The notes under the pieces are model-generated. The model did not search any database. It was not told the DNA's origin and was given only the letters and a program-made list of their open reading frames with translations. From Candidatus Eisenbacteria bacterium (lineage in GTDB: Bacteria > Eisenbacteria > RBG-16-71-46): 64,000 bases of DNA. The translations under genes and the position numbers were made by a program. The stretch's first letter is position 1, and every line of letters starts with the position of its first letter. Location: contig JADLBL010000006.1 of the NCBI GenBank assembly GCA_020847735.1, positions 1-64,000 of the forward strand, written 5' to 3'. Positions 18,101-23,526 of this stretch are shown here, piece after piece.

Positions 18101-20561
18101 CGAGCGCCGCGGCCGGCACCAGCGTCGCGGTGCGCGTGTAGACGTTGTACGAGACGCTCGCGGACACGAGTGCGCTCGTCGCGTCGCGCAGCTCGAAGGT
18201 GGCGCTGGTGACCGTCGCCGGGCTCAGGGCCTCATCGAAGGTCGCGTTCACCGTCGCGGTGGGCGCGACGCCGCCGGCGCCGTTCGCGGGCGTGGTCGAG
18301 GTCACGGTCGGCGCGACCGCGTCCGGGGCCGTGGTCGTGAAGGACCACGAATAGTCGGTCGCGAGCGCGACGCCCCCGAGGTCCTTGATCCTGGGGTCGG
18401 TGACGCCGCCCACGAGCCGCGCCGTGTAGGTCGCCGACGCCGCCAGGAGCGTGGCGGGCGTCAGGGTCGCGGTCCGGCTCACCGGCTCGTAGTCCACGGA
18501 CGCCGGGACCAGCGCGTTCGTCCCGTCGCGCAACTCGAACGTGGACGTGGTGACGGTGGCGGGATCGAGCGGCTCGCTGAACGTCGCGATGATCGCGCCG
18601 TTGGTCGCGACGCCGGTCGCGTTGTTGCCGGGGTTCGTCGCCGTCACGGTGGGAGGAGCGGAGGGCGAGCCCTCGGTCACGGTGACCGCGACCACGTTCG
18701 GGCCGGAGGCGCCGGGCGCCTCGAGATTCCCGAGGTCGTCCCACGCGCGAGACTTGAGCGTCACGCTGCCGGTGACGGCCGGCGTCCACGAAAAGGTCCA
18801 CGACGTCGTGCCGGTCGCCGCCTGCCAGGTCGCGCCACCGTCCACGGACACGTCCACGCCCACCACGATGCCGCCCGCCTCGGAAGCCGTGCCGCTGATC
18901 GTGACGGCCGTCCCGGTGGGAAGCGACGCGCCGGGCGCCGGGAAACCGATGACGCTCGCGGGCGGCGTCGCGTCCGCGGACGCCGTGGCCGCGACCAGTC
19001 CGCCGCCCGTTTGCAGCGTCGCCGGCTGCGCACCCATGTCGGCGAACAGGTTCACGGTCGCCTGCTGCATCGCCAGGTTGGGCGCGTCGCTGCCCCGGTC
19101 ATGGCTGTTGTCGAGGCCCCAGGACCACTGGCACGTCCCCGCCCCGAACACCAGCGCGCCGCTGGCCCGACGCACGAGCGACAGGTGGTGCGTGTCGCCG
19201 CCGACGTTCGTGCTCGACAGCCACACACGGCCCGGCGGGTAGTGCGCGCCGTACGCCGTCTGCTCGGGATCCCATTCGTAGCCGAGCGTGCCGGGGGTGA
19301 GCGTCGCGGTCTGGCCGGCTCCGAGCAGGGCGACGCTGGTGTTCCGCCAGAAGCGCAGATCTTTGTAGGCGTCGGGTACCTGCAGCGTGCCGGTCGTGCC
19401 GTTCCAGCTGATCTGCCCGGTCAGCTCGTTCTCGGGCCGGCAGCCGTCCGCGAGCGGGAACGCGCAGCCATCGCGCCACAGGCCGGTCCAGTCCGTCGTG
19501 TTGGGGTCGCACTTGCCGCCGCAGGTGTTCTCGCCGAGCGTGCCTTCCTTGTAGCAGACCAGCGTGCGGTAGGGCGTGGAGCCGAACGCGCTGCTCTCCC
19601 AGCGCGTCTTCCAGTAGACCTCGTTGCCGCTGAAGAACGCGAGGTGCCGGCCGGCGTCACGCGCCGCCTCGACCGCGGCGCGCGCGCCTCCCGACCAGTA
19701 CTCGTCGTGTCCGACCGCGAGGAACACCCTGTGGTTCAGGAGCAGCGAGCCGTTGCGATCGGTGTCCACGTCCGTCGTGTAGGTGACGTCGTAGCCGTTC
19801 GCCTCGAGCCAGCGGACCATCGGGTACTCGGCGTTGAACAGCCAGTCCTCCTCGGCGCCACCGCCGCCGCCGCCCGCGCGGGTCACGAACGGACGGTTGT
19901 AGCTGACCTTCGTGGCGTGCCCGCCGGGATAGCCGCTGACGCTGCCGACGTAGAGGCTGTTCCCGCCGAACACGTTGTACGCCTGCCAGGTCGCATCGGA
20001 AGTCTTGAAGACCAGGTCCGACGTGCTCTCGTCGTCACGCAGCACGAATGCGATGTGGCTGGCGCCGCCGTCGTCCTCGCGCACGAGCCGCGCCAGGTAG
20101 ATGCCCGACACCGAGCCAGCCGGCGCGCTCCAGGACGCCGAAACGCTCCAGCCGCCGCAGTCCACGAGGCCGGTCACGGGATCGGCCGCGGGCACCGCCT
20201 GCACGGCGCCCGCGAAAGGCCCGAGGGTCGTGACCTTGTGGGCGCCGTCTCCGCCGTACCAGCCGAGCCGGTAGATGTCGATCCGGAACGTCGCCGCGGT
20301 GGTGCTGACCTTGAAGTCCACGGTCGCGCCGGTCGTGGCGGTGACGTTGGTGCTGATGTCGGTGGCGAACCCCTGGATGGTCGGATCGCCCGAGCCCGCC
20401 ACCTGCCACTCGCTCGCCGGGCTGCCGGGCTTGAGGTTCTCGTCGGTGATGGCGTTGCCGCGCGCGGCCGCGGGCGACAGCGAAACGAACAGGACCACGC
20501 CCAGCAGGGCCCTCGCGCAGGCCACGGCGATCGCGGATCGGTCCAGCTTCGTCACGTGCAT
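9162..20561 (-). CDS. 3799-aa secreted multidomain protein: dimethylformamidase-like, DUF4082, deacetylase-like, four FN3/LamG-type repeats
   Basis: The start is the ATG at 20561, preceded by GGGAGAGGTG. Residues 1-~32 are a signal peptide (LLGVVLFVSLSPAAARG). Domains by approximate residue: 37-510, similar to the N,N-dimethylformamidase large subunit (YRLGWYGGDGAH, LAVGHDEYWSGGARA); 534-620, Ig-like; 637-853, two Big_5-like domains (FSEPLDPATVTTSTFELRDG); 858-1020, DUF4082 (GVRFYKGAGNTGTHVGSLW); 1023-1133, a third Big_5; 1148-1400, a GATase-like region (VVILGEMPLDAAQV); 1400-1720, polysaccharide-deacetylase-like (VVMTGDNHGDG, EIAQHINTG); 1725-3354, four ~400-aa FN3 plus concanavalin-like repeats; then the FN3-like/dockerin/cohesin/sorting module, ending in RRVQVVR. 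Enzymatic activity is unproven. The stop overlaps the alternative start of the downstream giant gene by 4 bp, so the two probably form one operon. Confidence 0.87.
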   Translation of the reverse strand: MHVTKLDRSAIAVACARALLGVVLFVSLSPAAARGNAITDENLKPGSPASEWQVAGSGDPTIQGFATDISTNVTATTGATVDFKVSTTAATFRIDIYRLGWYGGDGAHKVTTLGPFAGAVQAVPAADPVTGLVDCGGWSVSASWSAPAGSVSGIYLARLVREDDGGASHIAFVLRDDESTSDLVFKTSDATWQAYNVFGGNSLYVGSVSGYPGGHATKVSYNRPFVTRAGGGGGGAEEDWLFNAEYPMVRWLEANGYDVTYTTDVDTDRNGSLLLNHRVFLAVGHDEYWSGGARAAVEAARDAGRHLAFFSGNEVYWKTRWESSAFGSTPYRTLVCYKEGTLGENTCGGKCDPNTTDWTGLWRDGCAFPLADGCRPENELTGQISWNGTTGTLQVPDAYKDLRFWRNTSVALLGAGQTATLTPGTLGYEWDPEQTAYGAHYPPGRVWLSSTNVGGDTHHLSLVRRASGALVFGAGTCQWSWGLDNSHDRGSDAPNLAMQQATVNLFADMGAQPATLQTGGGLVAATASADATPPASVIGFPAPGASLPTGTAVTISGTASEAGGIVVGVDVSVDGGATWQAATGTTSWTFSWTPAVTGSVTLKSRAWDDLGNLEAPGASGPNVVAVTVTEGSPSAPPTVTATNPGNNATGVATNGAIIATFSEPLDPATVTTSTFELRDGTNALVPASVDYEPVSRTATLTPATLLAASATYTARLVGGVTDPRIKDLGGVALATDYSWSFTTTAPDAVAPTVTSTTPANGAGGVAPTATVNATFDEALSPATVTSATFELRDATSALVSASVSYNVYTRTATLVPAAALASGTYTARLAGGASSPRITDLAGNPLASDATWTFTVAGFNCPCTVWSAATLPGTAAAADAQALELGFRFRAAVDGWVTGVRFYKGAGNTGTHVGSLWTSGGTLLASATFTGETATGWQEVTFGAPVAITAATTYVASYHTNTGYYAEDTGFFAAGVDSPPLRALADGEDGPNGLYALSANPTFPNQTYISTNYWVDVVFATSVGPDVTAPVVVSQLPASGATDVAAGAAVSVDFNEPIDPASVDGTSFELRDGSNALVPATVTYSVPLRRATLTPISALAWSASYTATVKGGAADPRVRDLAGNALAADVSWSFTTSDPPPPPPTEGPGGPILVVSAAANPFSRYYVEILRAEGLNAFTAMDVSLVTPAVLAAYDVVILGEMPLDAAQVTMLSDWTTAGGTLVAMRPDAQLAGLLGVTPVGDTLSNDYLLVNTASAPGAGIVGQTIQFHGKADLYTLSGATSLATLYSNATTATPYPAVTTRDVGSNGGKAVAFTYDLARSVVLTRQGNPAWKNQKRDGAIPPIRSDDLFYGNASFDPQPDWVDLAKVAIPQADEQQRLLSNIMTLGNLHRMPLPRFWYLPKGLKAAVVMTGDNHGDGGMQPRFDIYRSESPVGCSLEDWECVRATGYEFVGTGFTNAQAVFYNSLGFEIAQHINTGCASVPAAQYESDAIGQRADFAAAFPGIPLPQTNRTHCIAWTDYTAVPELEARNGIRFDTNFYYWPYAWFNGVSGHFTGSGLPMRFAKEDGTLIDCYQANTQLTDDSYSSFTTPTTELLNRALGAEGYYAVLTANLHFDNTNHQGSNDIVAVAQARGVPVVSAKQMLDWLDGRNNSSFGGLAWSGNTLSFTISAAAGSRNMRAMVPMASAIGPFTGITLGGTPVAYTTETIKGIPYAFFPAVAGSYVATYNVDETAPLITNVVATPHDDGTATVTWTTTEPADSRVDFATVADPLALSGTDAGLVTSHLVTLTGLAPLTTYYFRVTSADAQSNAATEPAPPGAPLTFATPASVCFLDDSESQFTAGTPDAGIVVTATGNGELSLRAAAGADFAALPPTGEWQAFPFAAGGAATASGGLLAVDGVRFNTEPATTTWGAGSSVEFVATFTAAPHQYVGFGGGTDEVGGGGIFNVPPWAMFGTGTAGDQVYARINIGGTLYDSGLGAGLLGSPHRYRVDWKAASVEFRVDGTLVHTDPNSPATPMRVAMSDYTVGGAVLSVDWIRVAPPFVTSGSFLSRVYDGGAPTTWGEMTWTATLPAGTSVQLASRQGDTPAPDGTWTAFTPVPASGFVVGGTTRYLQYRADLATGDPAVAPELASVHVACASGPDATPPAITNVSATSGVGGTSAVIAWNTNELANSRVDYGTAPDALTLSVSDGAFVGVHGLTLPGLTPEITYYYRVTSADVSANSATEPPLVSAAASFTTQGPPCASDATAAEFAAGTPGVATYVAETADGELILAPAAGAEFSGASLPAGWISGLYGGAAPVVGGGHVSVDGAYVTTSGYYPPGRAVEFAATFDATAPGQHAGFGDDLNGAPWAIFSTGSGGALMARTNDGTELNEAIPGSWLGAPHRFRIEWAANEVRYLIDGSLVATHARTIAANMRPIVADGPVGGNPLQADWVRLTPFAASGSYLSRVFDAGGLATWGTATWTGTLPSATTLAMFERHGNTPVPDGTWSAFAAIASPGTSIGASARYLQYRADLATGDVATTPALLDVAIACTATPDGTPPAISAVSATPGGDGVSATVSWTTDEPANSRVDYGTSAGSLGSSATDGAFVSSHALALAGLMAGTTYYYRVTSADVSGNGASSPVAPATLTFVTPAAPCPADQTAADFGLGTPDANTMVALEGDGEVVLKPAGIAEEFAGTSLSAAWTAASYGGGSATVAGGALTVDAWHASTVATFGPGRSLEFVATFTSAAYQNVGFAADDAFNAPWVVIGQSGSPDGSLYARTWGGANVALGSGLLGSPHRYRIDWNAASFDFWVDGVLVTTLPASVGTNSVAMISDVGSGGGTLQVDWLRVTPYAASGAFLSRVFDGGGPVNWGALTWSAATPPGTALAMSVRTGNTPVPDGTWTPYDPLSSGASVGANSRYVQYRADLSSTAPAYATPVLRDVAIACSTGPDLTPPVISGIVATPAPDGGSATVVWSTDERATSRVDYGTSPDALTLSATDAASVRSHSLVLAGLSAGNTYWFRVRSTDPAGNEAIAPAPPTAPLSFTTPLQPCLSDATEADFGAGAHAGTIVTFEADGEVALAPVLAAEFSGASLTPDWTSVSWTGGTASVSGGQVSVTGARLTPTSTAGWTPTAPVPVVLEFVATFAGETFQNIGLGAGDNTTGGSGMFASETQAWAMFGTASTPNTFFTRINDGATTTDIAVLNAAGYLGSAHRYRIEWRPDSVIFAIDGASVDRRAVALSAPMRPGISDYALASPVLQVDWLRLTPYGASGTFTSRVYDSGTSSSWGAMTWSADVPAGTSLAMSARKGDTPSPDGTWSAWAPIAASGNPVGGVASYVQYAAALSANPGLDRSPLLRDVGITCGACNAGAPAVIADLAGIATANPGSGRSRVRLTWSGVTAGDAVAVYRKGFGDYPLYRTDHGAVPAAPANPAAAAAEGWTLTGVTASGTDDSPPVRDAWHYVAFVTNACSVVSGPSNVTGGTLDYLLGDVSSGAAVCSGAGEAGDGTVSIADFTALGSEYGQTFGTADSRVCLDVGPTADYGLRSRPTPDGRLDFEDLVLYALNFEVPLPAIAARAQPEHVAWQADELSLEAPANVRAGEFFEVQLRMRGTGGVHAVSARFAWDATVAQPEGIAAGYLLTAAGGGLLSPRPGVVDAAVFGRAAPGLSGEGTLAIVRFRAVRDGDPGVRLAGSLARDAQNHPVTLGSDSPRPPAVPGATLLGAVFPNPFRGSLSVSFTLARESRARLAVFDLAGRVVRHLEDGARPAGFHVVTWDGRGDTGAAVPAGFYLVRFEAGEVVQTRRVQVVR
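10490..15390 (-). repeat. Four tandem ~1.2-kb coding repeats inside the giant gene
   Basis: Approximate units are 15385-14140, 14140-12950, 12950-11745 and 11745-10500. Each encodes an FN3 domain (PAITNVSATSG... SRVDYGT... YYYRVTSADVS) followed by a LamG/concanavalin-like domain (EFVATF... GSPHRYRIDW... LQVDWLRVTPY) and a conserved linker (SYLSRVFD... PVPDGTWSAF... RYLQYRADLATGD). The copies have diverged at the protein level, so the duplications are not recent. Confidence 0.8.
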
Positions 20562-21127
20562 CGTGCACCTCTCCCTGGCGGTTCGAAGCGGGGCCGAGGG
20601 CGCCCCGCGGTCGGAATGAAAAGCGCCCCGAGGGACAGGGCGCGTCGGTGAGCCGTGAAGTTTTCGCCGCGGCATGCGTCGCCCGCCGCCCCGGAACAGG
20701 GCGGACAAGGACGAAACCGGCCGGCTCCGTGGGGGGAGTCGGGCACTCGCATGGGCGGGTCTCCTTCCCCGTCGGAAGGAGTTGCGGCCTCGGCGTGCGC
20801 ACCGGCGGGCGGGTGGCGCGCCTCAATTCAGGCAAGCTGGTCGTCCGGCGCCCGAACTGCGAATCGCGCCCGGGCGACGCCGGAGAGCGGGGGATCGCGG
20901 TGTCGCCGCCTGCTCGATGCGACGATCAGCCTGATGCTTCGCGATGACGACGCCGGAAGTCTGAACTCGGCCTGAACTCGATGCAACGAACTTGTGAGCC
21001 CGAACGCGCCGCACGGCGGTTTCGTTCGCCTTCTTCCGCGGGATGTTTAGTGCGATGCGACTCGGCGAAGAGTGGACACAACATCGCCGGGGCGCCCGGG
21101 GAGGAAGCGCGAAGTCGTTCGGGTCGT
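20562..21127. other. 566-bp leader/intergenic region before the giant gene
   Basis: No convincing gene. Read on the minus strand toward the giant gene, it holds the hairpin CTCCTTCC/GGAAGGAG (20761-20781), a GC-rich hairpin, and a terminator-like stem followed by TTTT at 20623-20643, ending ~60 nt before the start codon. A 9-bp direct repeat, CTGAACTCG, occurs at 20961-20969 and 20972-20980. Short overlapping open frames here lack ribosome-binding sites and protein-like composition. Confidence 0.5.
20618..20643 (-). terminator. Intrinsic terminator or attenuator in the leader of the giant gene
   Basis: On the minus strand, GCGCCC, a 9-nt loop (TGTCCCTCG), then GGGCGC followed directly by TTTTCATT. 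This is one of the few stems in the window with a U-tract. It could end transcripts from the DUF4032 gene or act as an attenuator for the giant gene, whose ATG lies at 20561. Confidence 0.5.
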
Positions 21128-22339
21128 TCAGCTCCCGGACTGGAACCTGGCGACGTAGTCCTCGAGCGCGGCCTGCAACCCGACGTCGCGCTGCGCCCGC
21201 TCGGAGAGGAACCACTTGTGCTCGAGCACCTGGCAGTAGAGCTCCGCCGGGTCCGCGACGTGCTCGAGCAGCGGCGCGAGCGTCCTGAGCGCCGGCTCGT
21301 ACTGCTCGCGCTGCCAGCGGTAGGCCGCGACCGAGAGCGGCACGCTGCGGTCGAGCTCGCGCGAGAGCGTCGCCTTGAGTTCCTTGATCTCGTTCAGCAT
21401 CTGCTCGGCCTGCCGCTCGCCGACCGACAGGCCGGTCAGTCCGTGGAACTGATGCCTGTGGTAGTCGCGATCGGTGACGATGGCGCGAATGCGCAGGCGG
21501 TCCCCGCCTTCGGCCGTCTCGATCTCGACCTCCCCCACCGAGAAGCCGAGCGCGTTGAGCCGCCGGATGCGGTCCTGGATGCGCCAGTGCTCGTCACGCC
21601 CGATCATCTCGGCGCGCGTCGCTTCGGCCCACAGCGCCTCGTACTGCTCGCGGATTCGCGTGCCGGTCTGCTCGGCGTCGAGCGAGCCGGGCACCTCCAT
21701 GAAGGCCTCGAGGTCGGCGAGATCGCCGGCGACGTTTTCCTCGAGGATCATCAGGTCCTGCCGGCGCGCGCCGTCGCCCAGCGCCTCGTGATGCTCGCTC
21801 GTCTCCGCGTCCACGAGGTAGGCCTGCAGCTCGCCCGCGTCGCGGCGAAACAGCGTGTTCGAGAGCGAGCAGTCTCCCCAGTAGAAGCCGGCCAGGTGCA
21901 GGCGCACGAGCAGTCCCGCCATCGCGTCCAGAAGCCGGTCGCGGTAGCGGTGCAGCCCGGGGTTCTGGAACAGCGTGCGGTACGGAAGCGCGCCGTCGAG
22001 GAAGCGGGTGACGAGGACGCCGCCTTCCTCGCCGTCCTCGCGACGCACGCGCGCCCTTCCGACCGGCGTCACCGCCGGCATGCGGCGCTCCTCGAGCAGC
22101 GAGAGCAGCTCGTACTCGCGTTCGGCGACCGAGCCCGGCAGTTCCTTGCACGCGTACACGACCGGCCCGTAGCTCACGAACAGCACCTCGTGGCGCGAAA
22201 GCCCGCGCGGCAGCTGGACGACGCGCCGGCAGTCCTCCGCCCAGCGCGCGAGCGGCAGGTGCCAGGGCAGGTCGAGGAAGTCCGGATGACCCTGCCGGAC
22301 CTGCAGGGACCGGAGCCCGCGCTCAGGGGCCGGGTCCAC
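21128..22339 (-). CDS. DUF4032 domain protein with kinase-like N-terminal domain
   Basis: 403 aa. The N-terminal half resembles lipopolysaccharide-kinase/RIO-like folds: VVYACKELPGSVAEREYELL carries a candidate ATP-binding Lys and Glu, and HLAGFYWGDCSLSNTLFRR looks like a catalytic loop with Asp and Asn, followed by YLVDAETSE as a DFG-like metal-binding motif. The C-terminal half (LSREL... QWQREQYEPAL... LYCQVLEHKWFLSERAQRDVGL) is DUF4032. The start is GTG directly after the TAG stop of the saccharopine-dehydrogenase-like gene (TAGGTG), so the two are translationally coupled. The substrate is unknown; the family occurs widely in actinobacteria and other high-GC groups without an assigned role. 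Confidence 0.8.
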   Translation of the reverse strand: MDPAPERGLRSLQVRQGHPDFLDLPWHLPLARWAEDCRRVVQLPRGLSRHEVLFVSYGPVVYACKELPGSVAEREYELLSLLEERRMPAVTPVGRARVRREDGEEGGVLVTRFLDGALPYRTLFQNPGLHRYRDRLLDAMAGLLVRLHLAGFYWGDCSLSNTLFRRDAGELQAYLVDAETSEHHEALGDGARRQDLMILEENVAGDLADLEAFMEVPGSLDAEQTGTRIREQYEALWAEATRAEMIGRDEHWRIQDRIRRLNALGFSVGEVEIETAEGGDRLRIRAIVTDRDYHRHQFHGLTGLSVGERQAEQMLNEIKELKATLSRELDRSVPLSVAAYRWQREQYEPALRTLAPLLEHVADPAELYCQVLEHKWFLSERAQRDVGLQAALEDYVARFQSGS

Positions 22340-23398
22340 CTACTCCTCGCGCCAGGCCATGCGCACGCCGCGTCCGGCCAGTCCGTCCACGATGAAGCGA
22401 TAGGCGGCCTCGTTCCGCCCGACGTGTTCGAGCGGGTGGACTCCCGGCTCGCGCGCTCCGCCGCGCGCCAGCAGCGCGGCGGTCACGGCGGTCGTCATCG
22501 CGGTCGTTCGCGCCATCGCGGTCATCCCGGTCGCGGCGTCCCAGCGGTCCACCAGCGTCAGCCGCTCGCGCCGTCCGTCCTTCCAGCGCACGCGCACGAC
22601 CAGCGCCACCAGGTCGCGCGGCTCCGGCACGACGCACCGCGCCCGGAACTCCTCGAGAAACCTTCCGCTCTCGACCAGCGGCCGCACCTGGGCCACGTGC
22701 CCGGGCCAGCGAAGCGTGCGCTCGCACATGTTCGGCACGTCGGCGAAGGTCTCGATCGCCGTGCGCAGGCCGTCGGAGACGAACGCCTCCATCTCGCCCA
22801 CTCCGTCCACCTGCACGTTTTCCACCTGCGAGAAGACCGGCACGACCGTCGGTTTCCCGTCGCGCACGAACCGCGCGGGCCGCACGTATTCCTCGAGCAG
22901 GTCGTCGAGCGACCAGGTGACCACGTAGCCGTAGGGCCGGCTCGCGTCCTGCGCGACACCGCCCACGTCCATGACCAGCTCCTCGATCGCGCCCTGGGAC
23001 GCGGCGTGACCGGCCGAGAGGTGCGAGAGCCCGGGCGCGAGGCCGCAGTCGGGCACGATCGCCACGCCGGCGGCGCGCGCCTGCGGATCCAGAGCGAGCG
23101 GGTTCTCGGCCGCGAAGCTCACGTCCACGAGCGGACGCTTCGCGTCGATCGCCGCGCGCATCGTGGCGAAGCCGAAGCGCGAAGGCAGCGCGCCGACCGC
23201 GAGGTCGTAGCCGCTGATCAGCCGGGCCACGGCGAGCGGATCGGAGCAGTCGGTCTCGACCCACGCCAGGTTGCCGGCGTCCGGCAGGAGCGGCGCGCGG
23301 AGGTCGGCGACCTCCACACGCGCCTCGGGAAGCGAGCGCGCCAGGTCCGCGGCGATGACGCGGCCCATCTGGCCCCCGCCCAGGACGACGATCTTCAT
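22340..23398 (-). CDS. Saccharopine dehydrogenase-family NAD(P)-binding protein
   Basis: 352 aa from the ATG at 23398 (GGGAG 9 nt upstream). The N-terminus KIVVLGGGQMGRVIAADLAR is a Rossmann GxGxxG motif. The middle carries family features: DCSDPLAVARLISGYDLAV, KRPLVDVSFAAENPLALDP, and VPDCGLAPGLSHLSAGHAA, which corresponds to the GxxPGxxN-type substrate region. Family members reduce or oxidise saccharopine-like or other amino-acid adducts, or are lysine ketoglutarate reductase relatives; the substrate cannot be read from the sequence. A longer frame to 23437 adds 13 residues without a better RBS. A TAGACT -10-like hexamer lies at 23449-23444. Confidence 0.85.
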   Translation of the reverse strand: MKIVVLGGGQMGRVIAADLARSLPEARVEVADLRAPLLPDAGNLAWVETDCSDPLAVARLISGYDLAVGALPSRFGFATMRAAIDAKRPLVDVSFAAENPLALDPQARAAGVAIVPDCGLAPGLSHLSAGHAASQGAIEELVMDVGGVAQDASRPYGYVVTWSLDDLLEEYVRPARFVRDGKPTVVPVFSQVENVQVDGVGEMEAFVSDGLRTAIETFADVPNMCERTLRWPGHVAQVRPLVESGRFLEEFRARCVVPEPRDLVALVVRVRWKDGRRERLTLVDRWDAATGMTAMARTTAMTTAVTAALLARGGAREPGVHPLEHVGRNEAAYRFIVDGLAGRGVRMAWREE

Positions 23399-23474
23399 GG
23401 CACAAGACTCCCACGGGCCCGAGGCATCGGAACGCACGCGGGTAGTCTAAGGGAGGGCAGCGGCGGCGGCACTC

Positions 23475-23508
23475 GTGCGCCCCGGCGGCGGTGGCCGCGG
23501 GAGCGCAC
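23475..23508 (-). terminator. Hairpin downstream of the NHL-repeat gene
   Basis: GTGCGC...GCGCAC arms, extended by a CCGGCGG/CCGCGGG segment with two mismatches, around a CGGTGG loop. It lies 19-52 bp past the stop of the NHL gene and before the next same-strand gene. No T-tract. Confidence 0.4.
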
Positions 23509-23526
23509 GGAGCGCGGAGTGGCGGA

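Noticed and set aside
20648-20947. 99-codon plus-strand frame in the leader of the giant gene
   Set aside because: No RBS, Arg/Gly-rich shadow composition, and it crosses strong hairpins; treated as non-coding.
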